From Microbacterium aerolatum (GTDB lineage Bacteria; Actinomycetota; Actinomycetes; Actinomycetales; Microbacteriaceae), in the NCBI RefSeq assembly GCF_007988825.1, contig NZ_BJUW01000003.1:62001-126000 (forward strand): 64,000 bases of DNA. The letters are read 5' to 3'. The translations under genes and the position numbers were made by a program. How positions within the stretch are numbered: position 1 is the first letter of the stretch; the number at the start of each line of letters is the position of its first letter. The notes under the pieces were generated by a model. It was not told the origin of the DNA and did not search any database. It saw only the letters and a list, made by a program, of their open reading frames with translations. Below are positions 8,458 to 16,270 of this stretch, piece after piece.

Positions 8458-9207
8458 TCACCGCCCGCTGCCCAGCTCCTGTTCGATACCCCGTGCGGCA
8501 GCCAGCAGCGCGTCGACCGCGGGAGCGGGCGCACTCTCGCGCGGTAGCACGACCGAAAGCGCAGCCACCACCTCGCCGCGGTTGCGCACCGGCACCGCGA
8601 CACCGGTCGACACCCGTTCGATGGATCCGGGCGCTACCACGAAGCCCTGTCGCCGGATCGTGGTGAGCAGGCGCCGCAGCACACCAGCATCCGTCACCGT
8701 CTCCTGCGACACCGCGCGCAGGGGAAGGCTCATCACACGCTCTCGCAGCGCCGGGTCGGCATGCGCGAGCAGAACGAGCCCGGATGACGACGCGTGCAGC
8801 GGCAGGCGTCCTGCGATCCGGGTGATGTTGGCGCCGGCATCCGGGTGTGAGAGGCGCTCGAGGAAGAGCGCCTCCTCATGCTCGAGCACGGCGAGCTGGG
8901 TGTGCTCACGGATGACCGTCTGCACCTGCTCCATGTGCGGCAGCGCCGCCTGGCGCAGGCGCAGCGCGCTCGATCCACGCAGAGCCAGCTCCCACAGCCG
9001 CATCCCGAGCCGGATGCGCATCTCCTCGTCGCGCTCGAGGAGCCCGGCCGCGACGAGATCGCCGACGATGCGATGGGCGGTAGACGATGGAAGCCCGGTT
9101 CTCTCGGCGATCTCGGTCGCCGTCTGCATCGTGCGTTCCGTGGTGAACGTGTCGAGCACGCGCACGATGCGCTCGGTCATCGAGTCGCCGGAGCGGGAGT
9201 TCGCCAT
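8458..9207 (-). CDS. IclR-family transcriptional regulator
   Basis: A 249-residue regulator with an N-terminal winged helix (residues about 10-70, TATEIAERTGLPSSTAHRIVGDL) and an IclR effector domain (about 80-245, including the GVAVPVRNRGEVVAALSVV segment). It lies between pobA (same strand, downstream) and the MobA-like monooxygenase (divergent). That is the expected place for an aromatic-acid sensor controlling one or both. The 97-base divergent region holds a short inverted repeat at 9243-9256 that could be its operator. Activator or repressor status cannot be told. Confidence 0.88.
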   Translation of the reverse strand: MANSRSGDSMTERIVRVLDTFTTERTMQTATEIAERTGLPSSTAHRIVGDLVAAGLLERDEEMRIRLGMRLWELALRGSSALRLRQAALPHMEQVQTVIREHTQLAVLEHEEALFLERLSHPDAGANITRIAGRLPLHASSSGLVLLAHADPALRERVMSLPLRAVSQETVTDAGVLRRLLTTIRRQGFVVAPGSIERVSTGVAVPVRNRGEVVAALSVVLPRESAPAPAVDALLAAARGIEQELGSGR

Positions 9208-9242
9208 GGGGGTACCTTCTCATGCCGCATCCGTGTACTATC

Positions 9243-9256
9243 GTTGGCACCCCAAC
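9243..9256. promoter_or_regulatory. Inverted repeat in the IclR/monooxygenase divergent promoter
   Basis: GTTGG-CACC-CCAAC, perfect 5-base arms, centred between the two divergent starts at 9207 and 9305. It is a candidate operator for the IclR protein. Short arms make this weak evidence. Confidence 0.35.
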
Positions 9257-9304
9257 TATTTCGGTGTGCAACGTGAGCGCCCCGCAGTGATCGAAGGAGA
9301 TCCC

Positions 9305-11203
9305 ATGCAGTTCCACCGCGACGGATACCGCCCCGGCGATCCGGATCTCCTGCCGGCGGCGCCGCAGGTGAAAGACCGCACCCCGGAACTACCGGACGCC
9401 GTCGACGTGCTCATCGTTGGCACGGGTCCTGCCGGCACCGTGCTCGCCGCCCAGCTCGCGGCGTTCCCCGACATCACGACGCGCATCGTGGAGCGCCGGC
9501 CCGGACCGCTCGAAGTGGGGCAGGCCGACGGCGTCGCATGCCGGACCGTCGAGATGTTCCAGGCGTTCGGCCTCGCCGACGCGCTGGTCCGCGAGGCGTA
9601 CTGGGTCAACGAGGTGCGATTCTGGGGTCCGTCCGAGGCGGACCGCTCGAAGATCGTCCGCACCGGCTGGGTGGAGGACACCCCTGAGGGGCTCAGCGAG
9701 TTCCCGCACGTCATCGTCAATCAGGCGCGCATGCAGCAGTTCCTGCTCGAGCACGCCGCGAAGTCGTCCAGCAGGCTCGAGGCCGACTACGGCATCGAGT
9801 TCGTCGGCTACGAGATGAACGACAGCGACCACCCGGTCACCGCTCAACTGCGCCACACCGACGGCACAGAGCTCGCGGTCCGCGCCAAGTACGTCGTCGG
9901 CTGCGACGGCGCGCGCAGCAACGTGCGCCGTGCGCTCGGCATCCGCCTCGAGGGCGACGCCGCCAACCACGCCTGGGGCGTCATGGACGTGCTCGCCACC
10001 ACCGACTTCCCCGACTGGCGCACGAAGAACGTCGTCCAGTCCGCCGGCAAGGGGAGCCTCCTGATGATCCCCCGCGAGGGCGGCAACATGGTGCGCTGCT
10101 ACGTCGACCTCGGTGTCGTCGAGGCCGGGGATGCCGAGATCCGCAAGACGACGGCGGAGCATCTGGCGGAGGTCGCGAACGCCATCCTGCACCCGTACTC
10201 CATCGACGTGCAGCAGGTCGCCTGGTCGAGTGTCTACGAGGTAGGTCAGCGGGTCGCCGCCCGCTTCGACGACCTGACGCCCGAGTCGCAGGCGGATGCC
10301 ACCCCTCACCTGTTCCTCACCGGCGACGCCTGCCACACGCACAGCGCGAAGGCCGGTCAGGGCATGAACGTGTCGATGCAGGACGCGTTCAACCTCGGCT
10401 GGAAGCTCGCCGCCGTCCTGCAGGGACGATCGGATGCCGCGCTACTGCGCACCTACTCGGAGGAGAGGCAGGCGATCGCCGCGGACCTCATCGCGTTCGA
10501 CAAGCACTGGTCGGCGTTCATCGCGCAGCCCGCGCTCGACCCGGAGCACCCGGAACTCGGCGGCGTCACTCCCGCCGACATGCAGGCCGAGTTCGCGCGG
10601 CAGGGCCGGTACACCGCCGGTGTGGCGACGCAGTACACGCCGTCATCACTGACCGGTGCGGCCGACTACCAGCACCTCGCCACCGGCTTCGAGATCGGCA
10701 CCCGGTTCCACTCGGCGCCGGTGCGGCGGGTGGCCGACGCCAAACGGATGGAGCTCGGCCACTCGCACCGCGCCGACGGGCGCTGGCGCGTCTACGCCTT
10801 CGGCGACTCCTCGGGCGCGGCTCTGGAGGAGTTCGCGACGTGGCTGACCGAGGGGGAGGAATCGCCGGTGCGCCGGTTCACCGCAGCAGGTGCGGATATC
10901 GACAGCGTGATCGACGTCCACGGCGTCTTCCGCGGTTCGCATCGCGACCTCGACGTGACCGGACTGCCGGAGATCCTGCTGCCGACCTCCGGGCCACTCG
11001 GTCTGCAGGACTGGGAGAAGGCGTGGGCGGCGGATGCCGCGGTCGACATCTTCGCCGAGCGCGGGATCGCGGCCGAGGGCGCCGTGGTCGTCGTCCGGCC
11101 CGACCAGTACGTCGCGCACGTGCTGCCGCTGACGGCGCGGGACGAGCTGCGGGACTTCTTCGCGGGATTCCTGCTGCCCGTGGAGGTGCCGGTCGCCGGC
11201 TGA
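9305..11203 (+). CDS. FAD-dependent aromatic monooxygenase, probably 3-hydroxybenzoate 4-monooxygenase (MobA-like)
   Basis: A 632-residue flavin hydroxylase. It has the FAD motif GTGPAG near residue 40, the DG motif region YVVGCDGARSNVRRALGI near 200, and LFLTGDACHTHSAKAGQGMNVSMQDAFNLGWKLA near 340. A C-terminal thioredoxin-like domain follows, as in phenol hydroxylase and MobA. The N-terminus MQFHRDGYRPGDPDLLPAAP and the length near 630-640 fit 3-hydroxybenzoate 4-monooxygenase better than phenol hydroxylase. The product would be protocatechuate, matching PobA and the downstream ring-cleavage operon. GAAGGAGAT precedes the ATG. The reading frame is open upstream to 8582, but that extension is antisense to the IclR gene and not coding. 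Confidence 0.82.
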   Translation: MQFHRDGYRPGDPDLLPAAPQVKDRTPELPDAVDVLIVGTGPAGTVLAAQLAAFPDITTRIVERRPGPLEVGQADGVACRTVEMFQAFGLADALVREAYWVNEVRFWGPSEADRSKIVRTGWVEDTPEGLSEFPHVIVNQARMQQFLLEHAAKSSSRLEADYGIEFVGYEMNDSDHPVTAQLRHTDGTELAVRAKYVVGCDGARSNVRRALGIRLEGDAANHAWGVMDVLATTDFPDWRTKNVVQSAGKGSLLMIPREGGNMVRCYVDLGVVEAGDAEIRKTTAEHLAEVANAILHPYSIDVQQVAWSSVYEVGQRVAARFDDLTPESQADATPHLFLTGDACHTHSAKAGQGMNVSMQDAFNLGWKLAAVLQGRSDAALLRTYSEERQAIAADLIAFDKHWSAFIAQPALDPEHPELGGVTPADMQAEFARQGRYTAGVATQYTPSSLTGAADYQHLATGFEIGTRFHSAPVRRVADAKRMELGHSHRADGRWRVYAFGDSSGAALEEFATWLTEGEESPVRRFTAAGADIDSVIDVHGVFRGSHRDLDVTGLPEILLPTSGPLGLQDWEKAWAADAAVDIFAERGIAAEGAVVVVRPDQYVAHVLPLTARDELRDFFAGFLLPVEVPVAG

Positions 11204-11263
11204 GCCGCGCCCGGTCTCGATCTGTCGCAGCAGCGCATCGCCCATGGTTCCCCGGCTGAGAGG

Positions 11264-11728
11264 ATGGATGCCGTGATGACCATGGCCGACCTCCCCGAGC
11301 CGCAGCGCCACGTCGGCAACCTCATCCGCCGGGCGCAGCAGCTGCACTTGGCGACATGGGCGCGGGTGGCCTCGCCCGAGATCACGAGTGCGCAGTACAG
11401 CATCCTCGCGGTGCTCGCTCGAGTCGGAGAGGCGAGCCAGCGGGAGCTCTGCGATGAGGTGGACCTCGACCGTTCCACGATCGCCGACCTCGTACGCCGG
11501 ATGGAGAAGGCGGGACTCATCGCGCGCCAGCGCGCGGCAGGTGACGCGCGGCGCAACGTCGTGACCCTCACCGAGCACGGTGCGGCCGAGCATGCGCGGC
11601 TCGTGCCGCGGGTGGTCGAGGTGCAGCGTGAACTCGTCGGGCACCTGGATTCCTCCGAGGCTGCAGCCCTGTTCCGGGGGCTCTGGCAGATGCTCGAGCG
11701 GTCGGACGTCACGGATCGTCCCGCATGA
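11264..11728 (+). CDS. MarR-family transcriptional regulator
   Basis: A 154-residue MarR protein: winged helix with recognition helix SQRELCDEVDLDRSTIADLVRRMEKAGLI and wing RQRAAGDARRNVVTLTEHG. It starts 60 bases after the monooxygenase gene on the same strand, so it may be co-transcribed. The context (aromatic hydroxylases on both sides) suggests a phenolic-acid sensor, as for many MarR proteins, but the ligand is not determined. Two start candidates exist (ATG 11264 or ATG 11279, MTMADL...). Confidence 0.85.
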   Translation: MDAVMTMADLPEPQRHVGNLIRRAQQLHLATWARVASPEITSAQYSILAVLARVGEASQRELCDEVDLDRSTIADLVRRMEKAGLIARQRAAGDARRNVVTLTEHGAAEHARLVPRVVEVQRELVGHLDSSEAAALFRGLWQMLERSDVTDRPA

Positions 11729-11831
11729 CTCAGCAGATTCTTCGGGAAACGGCGTGACGTCGGCACGAGTGCGCCCGATCCCGGCCGGTTCTCCGGAGTT
11801 GTGCGGAAGCGGGGAGAGGTAGCCTCGACCT

Positions 11832-12482
11832 ATGCCGTCATCCGCATCCGCGACTCCGTGGCAGCCGCTCGAGCCGACCGCGGTCGCGCAGCTGCTCGCC
11901 CCGGCATCCGTGCGCTGGTGGCTGTCCGGCGGAGCAGCCCTCGACCGCTGGCTGGGTGCTCCGATCCGCGATCGCGTGAACATAGACGTCAGTGTCACCG
12001 CCGGTGACCTCGCCGCGCTCGTCGCGAGCCTTCCGGCCGGATTCAGCGCCTGGGCGCCGGGTGAAGGCGACGACGAGATCATCCCCTTCGCGGATGCCCC
12101 TGCAGACACCGACCTGCAGCCGGTGCTCATCCGCGATGACGACAAGGGCGCATGGGTGCTGCAGGTCAACGTCGAGGACGGCGCCCCGCGCGCCTGGATG
12201 TACAAGCGCGATCCGCGCATGACGCTGCCCTGGGATCGCGCGGTGCTCGACCTCGACGGCATCCCGACCGGCGCCCCCGAAGTTCAGCTGGTCTGGAAGG
12301 CGCTGCGCCCGCGCCCGGAGGACACCATCGACAAGGATGCCGTGCTGCCGACGCTCTCCGACGAGGCGGTGGCATTCTACGAGACAGCGCTGCTGCGGAT
12401 CCATCCGCACTCGACCTGGGCGATCCACGTGCGCAGCCCGTTCGCGCCGGCGAAGGCCAGCTGGAACCGCCGCAAGTCCTGA
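11832..12482 (+). CDS. Nucleotidyltransferase-fold protein (aminoglycoside adenylyltransferase-like)
   Basis: A 216-residue cytoplasmic protein. The segment VRWWLSGGAALDRWLG followed by RDRVNIDVSV resembles the SGGWALD..G...R.H.DIDV core of small nucleotidyltransferases such as LinB/ANT(2''). The DxD metal ligands are weakly conserved, as NIDV replaces DIDV. The C-terminal half (EVQLVWKALRPRPEDTIDKDAVLPTLSD) also fits that superfamily. A resistance function should not be assumed: chromosomal actinobacterial members are of unknown substrate. It stands alone and converges with the LysR gene. Confidence 0.6.
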   Translation: MPSSASATPWQPLEPTAVAQLLAPASVRWWLSGGAALDRWLGAPIRDRVNIDVSVTAGDLAALVASLPAGFSAWAPGEGDDEIIPFADAPADTDLQPVLIRDDDKGAWVLQVNVEDGAPRAWMYKRDPRMTLPWDRAVLDLDGIPTGAPEVQLVWKALRPRPEDTIDKDAVLPTLSDEAVAFYETALLRIHPHSTWAIHVRSPFAPAKASWNRRKS

Positions 12483-12483
12483 C

Positions 12484-12554
12484 CCCGAGAATTCCCTTGC
12501 CGCCTGAGACGGCTGCTGGCAGCACCATTCTCGCCGTGCAAAGCAGTTCTCGGG
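12484..12554. terminator. Possible bidirectional terminator between convergent genes
   Basis: The arms CCCGAGAA (12484-12491) and TTCTCGGG (12547-12554) are perfect 8-base complements flanking a 55-base loop between the nucleotidyltransferase-like gene and the convergent LysR gene. The loop is long and has only partial internal pairing, so this is a weak call. Confidence 0.3.
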
Positions 12555-13469
12555 CTAGATCGACCGCCGCCGGTACTCGCCGGCGGCGACGGCGTCCAGG
12601 ACCACGGCGCGGAACCACTTCTGCGTCGGCGACAGGCTCGCTTCTCGCCGCGTGTACAGCGACACCGGCGTGCTCTGCGCCGGCCACGGCAGGTCAGAGA
12701 TCTGCAGTCCGCCGAACCACCCGCTGAACACCTCGGCGACGTGCCTGGGCAGCAGCACCACCAGATCGGTGGCCTCGAGCACCGCCGGCACCGTGGAGTA
12801 CTCCTCGACGGTCAGCGCCACCTGGCCCATCAGTCCGTGCTCGGTGAGCACCTGAAGGGGGAAGACGTGTCCGCCGCGCGCGCTCACGCGCACGAAGCGC
12901 CGCCCCGCGAACATGTCCGGCGCGGTGCGGGGAAGCGGATGCTGCCTCGACGACAGCGCCACATACTCCACCGCGCGCACGTGCGTCCGCCACAGTCGAG
13001 GACTGCCGATCATCGACACCGTCATGGCCAGGTCGATCGACCCGCGGATGAGTCCGTCCTCCACCTGGTCAGAGTCCAGCCTCGCCACCTGCAGGTGCGG
13101 GCTCGCGGCCTCGCGGGCCAGCGCCTCCATGATCGGCGGCAGGAACGTCTGCTCTCCGATGGAGGTGAGACCGAGCGCCAGCTCACCGCTGAACCCCGAG
13201 GGCTCGAACGCATCCGGATCGCTCACGGTCTGATCGATCTGCGCGAGCGCCTCGTGCAGCGGGGCAAACAGCGCCGTCGCCTTCGCCGTCGGCACCATGT
13301 CGTGCCCCTCGCGCCGGAACAGCTCGTCGCCGAACTTCTCGCGCAGCCGCCGCAGCGTGTAGCTCACGGTCGGCTGCGTGACATGCAGCCGCTCGGCGGC
13401 GGCGGTCACGCTGCGCAACTCGTAGAGCACGACGAACGTCCGCAGCTGGTTCAGATCGGCCAGGGCCAT
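12555..13469 (-). CDS. LysR-type regulator of the protocatechuate meta-cleavage operon
   Basis: A 304-residue LysR regulator, starting MALADLNQLRTFVVLYELRSV. The helix-turn-helix is residues about 5-63 (SVTAAAERLHVTQPTVSYTLRRLREKFGDELF) and the inducer-binding domain about 90-300. An upstream in-frame start at 13589 would overlap the divergent ligJ start and adds unlike sequence, so ATG 13469 is chosen. It is transcribed divergently from ligJ with a perfect T-N11-A palindrome two bases from its start, so it very likely autoregulates and activates the lig operon with a pathway intermediate. The inducer is unknown. Confidence 0.88.
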   Translation of the reverse strand: MALADLNQLRTFVVLYELRSVTAAAERLHVTQPTVSYTLRRLREKFGDELFRREGHDMVPTAKATALFAPLHEALAQIDQTVSDPDAFEPSGFSGELALGLTSIGEQTFLPPIMEALAREAASPHLQVARLDSDQVEDGLIRGSIDLAMTVSMIGSPRLWRTHVRAVEYVALSSRQHPLPRTAPDMFAGRRFVRVSARGGHVFPLQVLTEHGLMGQVALTVEEYSTVPAVLEATDLVVLLPRHVAEVFSGWFGGLQISDLPWPAQSTPVSLYTRREASLSPTQKWFRAVVLDAVAAGEYRRRSI

Positions 13470-13470
13470 A

Positions 13471-13487
13471 CATAGAGAATATCTATG
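13471..13487. promoter_or_regulatory. LysR-type operator (T-N11-A palindrome)
   Basis: CATAGAGAATATCTATG is a perfect inverted repeat (arms CATAGA/TCTATG, spacer GAATA) containing the canonical T-N11-A LysR box. It lies between the LysR start at 13469 and the ligJ start at 13576. Position and symmetry suit a recognition-binding site for autorepression and activation. Confidence 0.7.
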
Positions 13488-13575
13488 GCAAACGGGATCG
13501 GCATCTATTGGACTGTATGAGATGGGCGACCTAGAGTCGTGAGCAACAGCATCCGAGTGACAAGGACGACACGCG

Positions 13576-14607
13576 TTGATCATCGACATCCACGGCCACT
13601 ACACGACCGCGCCCGCGCAACTGGGCGCCTGGCGTGACCTGCAGATCGCGTTCACGAAGGGCGACGGCGAGGCGCCGAACCCCGCCGACCTGCACATCAG
13701 CGACGACGACATCCGCGAGACCATCGAGGCCAATCAGCTGCGCCTCATGAACGATCGCGGCAGCGACATCACCGTCTTCAGCCCGCGTGCCTCGTTCATG
13801 GCCCACCACATCGGCGACCTCGAGGTCAGCAAGACCTGGGCTCGCATCTGCAACGACCTCGTCGCCCGCGTGAGCGAGCTGTTCCCCGATCGCTTCCTGA
13901 TGGGCGCGATGCTGCCGCAGTCGCCCGGTGAGGACCCGAAGACCACGATCGACGAGCTGACCCGCGCCGTCGAAGAGCTCGGCGCTGTCACCGTCAACCT
14001 CAATCCCGACCCCTCCGGCGGCAAGTGGTCGGCCCCCGCGCTCACCGACCGCTCGTGGTACCCGATCTACGAGAAGCTCGTCGAGTACGAGATCCCCGCG
14101 ATGGTGCACGTGTCGACGACGTGCCGCCCCGACGTGTTCCACACCACCGGCGACCACTACCTCGGCGCCGACACCACGGCGTTCATGCAACTGCTCAAGG
14201 GCGACCTGTTCACGGACTTCCCCGACCTCAAGCTCGTCATCCCGCACGGCGGCGGCGCCGTTCCCTACCACTGGGGGCGCTTCCGGGGCCTCGCGATGGT
14301 CCTCGGCAAGCCCGAGCTCGAAGAGCACCTGCTGAACAACGTCTTCTTCGACACCTGCGTCTACCACCAGCCCGGCATCGACCTGCTGACCGACGTCATC
14401 CCCACAGACAACATCCTGTTCGCCAGCGAGATGATCGGCGCCGTCCGCGACATCGACCCGCGAACCGGACACTACTTCGACGACACCAAGCGCTATGTCG
14501 ACGCGACGACCAGCCTCAGCGACTTCCAGCGCGAGCAGGTGTTCGAGGGCAACGCCCGCCGCGTGTACCCGCGCCTCGACCGCGCCCTGACCGCGCGCGG
14601 ACTCTGA
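13576..14607 (+). CDS. ligJ: 4-Oxalomesaconate hydratase (LigJ-type amidohydrolase)
   Basis: A 343-residue amidohydrolase-superfamily protein starting at TTG (MIIDIHGHYTTAP). It has the metal-binding HGH motif at residues 6-8, VIPHGGGAVPYHWGR in the middle and a late metal-ligand region. LigJ hydrates the keto form of oxalomesaconate to 4-carboxy-4-hydroxy-2-oxoadipate in protocatechuate 4,5-cleavage. Assignment rests on the LigJ-like N-terminus, length and the ligK/ligI/ligAB/ligC neighbours; related decarboxylases are the alternative. AAGGA lies nine bases before the TTG and no in-frame ATG precedes it. First gene of the operon. Confidence 0.85.
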   Translation: MIIDIHGHYTTAPAQLGAWRDLQIAFTKGDGEAPNPADLHISDDDIRETIEANQLRLMNDRGSDITVFSPRASFMAHHIGDLEVSKTWARICNDLVARVSELFPDRFLMGAMLPQSPGEDPKTTIDELTRAVEELGAVTVNLNPDPSGGKWSAPALTDRSWYPIYEKLVEYEIPAMVHVSTTCRPDVFHTTGDHYLGADTTAFMQLLKGDLFTDFPDLKLVIPHGGGAVPYHWGRFRGLAMVLGKPELEEHLLNNVFFDTCVYHQPGIDLLTDVIPTDNILFASEMIGAVRDIDPRTGHYFDDTKRYVDATTSLSDFQREQVFEGNARRVYPRLDRALTARGL

Positions 14608-14618
14608 GAGGAACCACC

Positions 14619-15311
14619 ATGAGACTGAACAACCTCGGCATCGTTCGCACGAACATCCAGCGCCCCGACCCCGACGACGTCGCACGCCTGTCGCAGTTCG
14701 GCGTGGCCACGATCCACGAGGCGATGGGCCGCGTCGGGCTCATGCGCCCCTACATCCGCCCCGCCTACACCGGCGCGAAACTGTGCGGACCCGCCGTCAC
14801 CGTACTGCTGCAGCCGGGCGACAACTGGATGTTCCACGTCGCCGCCGAGCAGGTTCAGGACGGTGACGTGATCGTCGCCGGCTGCACCACCGAGAGCGAG
14901 GACGGATTCTTCGGCGAGCTGCTGGCCTCCTCGCTCACCGCTCGCGGATGCAAGGGTCTGGTCATCGACGGCGGCGTCCGCGACGTCGCCGACCTCGAGA
15001 AGATGGACTTCCCGGTCTTCTCCCGCGCGATCAACTCCAAGGGCACGGTCAAGGCCACCCTCGGGTCCGTCAACGTCCCCGTCGTCGCAGCCAACGCCCT
15101 CGTGAACCCGGGTGATGTGGTCGTCGCCGACGTCGACGGCGTCGTCGTGGTGCCCCGCGAGCTCGTCGGCGCAGTGGCGGATGCCAGCCAGAAGCGCGAA
15201 GACAACGAAGAGGCCAAGCGGCAGAAGTTCCGCGATGGCGTACTCGGACTCGACCTCTACGGCATGCGCGAACCCCTCGCGGCCGCCGGCCTGGAATACG
15301 TGGAGGACTGA
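14619..15311 (+). CDS. ligK: 4-Carboxy-4-hydroxy-2-oxoadipate aldolase
   Basis: A 230-residue class II-type (RraA-like fold) aldolase that splits 4-carboxy-4-hydroxy-2-oxoadipate into pyruvate and oxaloacetate, the last step of the pathway. It shows the family core GPAVTVLLQPGDNWM, GLVIDGGVRDVADL with the metal-site RD pair, and VVVADVDGVVVVPRE. It follows ligJ by 11 bases with GAGAGGA as ribosome-binding site, and ends two bases before ligI. The frame is open upstream, but that part is antisense-like shadow of ligJ. Confidence 0.9.
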   Translation: MRLNNLGIVRTNIQRPDPDDVARLSQFGVATIHEAMGRVGLMRPYIRPAYTGAKLCGPAVTVLLQPGDNWMFHVAAEQVQDGDVIVAGCTTESEDGFFGELLASSLTARGCKGLVIDGGVRDVADLEKMDFPVFSRAINSKGTVKATLGSVNVPVVAANALVNPGDVVVADVDGVVVVPRELVGAVADASQKREDNEEAKRQKFRDGVLGLDLYGMREPLAAAGLEYVED

Positions 15312-15313
15312 CG

Positions 15314-16258
15314 ATGGCGCACGTCATTGCAAAGCACGGCGAGACCTCCGGCGACTTCACCAAGACCGAGGGCTGGCTGGACTGGTACGACGGCCCGACG
15401 AAGCCGACGTTCACGCTGCCCGAGGGCGCCGTCGACGCGCACTGCCACGTCTTCGGACCCGGTGCCGAGTTCCCCTACGCTCCTGAGCGCAAATACACGC
15501 CCTGCGACGCCTCGGCCGAGCAGCTGTTCGCCCTCCGCGACCACCTCGGCTTCGACCGCAACGTCATCGTGCAGGCCACCTGCCACGGCGCCGACAACAG
15601 CGCGCTCGTCGACGCCCTGAACCGCAGCGAGGGCCGTGCCCGCGGCGTCGCCACCGTGCGCCGCGACGTCACCGATCAGCAGCTCGCCGAGCTCCACGCC
15701 GCCGGCGTCCGCGGCGTGCGCTTCAACTTCGTCAAGCGCCTCGTCGACCGCGTGCCAACCGACTCGCTCGAGCAGATCGTCGCGAAGATCGCCCCGCTCG
15801 GGTGGCACGTCGTGATCTACTTCGAGGCCGAGGACCTTCCCGAGCTGTACGACTTCTTCTCCAGCATCCCGACCGACCTCGTCGTCGACCACATGGGCCG
15901 ACCCGACGTCACCAAAGACCCGAACGGCCCGGAGTTCGAGCTGTTCCTGCGGTTCATGCGCGAGAACGCGAACGTGTGGACCAAGGTCTCGTGTCCCGAG
16001 CGCCTGAGCGTCTCGGGACCCCGCGCCCTCGACGGCGAGCAGCACGCGTACACCGACGTGGTGCCGTTCGCCCGACGTGTGGTCGAAGAGTTCCCCGACC
16101 GCGTGCTCTGGGGAACCGACTGGCCGCACCCCAACCTCAAGGACCACATGCCTGACGACGGGCTGCTGGTCGACTACATCCCGCAGATCGCGACGACCCC
16201 CGAGCTGCAGCGCAAGCTCCTCGTGGACAACCCGCGTCGCCTGTACTGGGAAGACTGA
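15314..16258 (+). CDS. ligI: 2-Pyrone-4,6-dicarboxylate lactonase
   Basis: A 314-residue amidohydrolase that hydrolyses 2-pyrone-4,6-dicarboxylate to 4-carboxy-2-hydroxymuconate. DAHCHVFGPGAEFPY near residue 40 carries the HxH motif, VVDHMGRPD near 190 and LWGTDWPHPN near 262 are LigI signatures. Length is normal. The gene starts two bases after the ligK stop. It is the second enzyme after the LigC dehydrogenase. Confidence 0.92.
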   Translation: MAHVIAKHGETSGDFTKTEGWLDWYDGPTKPTFTLPEGAVDAHCHVFGPGAEFPYAPERKYTPCDASAEQLFALRDHLGFDRNVIVQATCHGADNSALVDALNRSEGRARGVATVRRDVTDQQLAELHAAGVRGVRFNFVKRLVDRVPTDSLEQIVAKIAPLGWHVVIYFEAEDLPELYDFFSSIPTDLVVDHMGRPDVTKDPNGPEFELFLRFMRENANVWTKVSCPERLSVSGPRALDGEQHAYTDVVPFARRVVEEFPDRVLWGTDWPHPNLKDHMPDDGLLVDYIPQIATTPELQRKLLVDNPRRLYWED

Positions 16259-16270
16259 AGGAGAGACACC

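Noticed and set aside
8582..9304. A 241-residue N-terminal extension of the MobA-like monooxygenase
   Set aside because: It is antisense to the IclR gene, is Ser/Arg-rich, and the family start with GAAGGAGAT is at 9305.
11832..12482. Calling the nucleotidyltransferase-like protein an antibiotic-resistance gene
   Set aside because: The metal-binding core is weakly conserved and similar chromosomal proteins have no shown resistance activity, so only the fold is reported.
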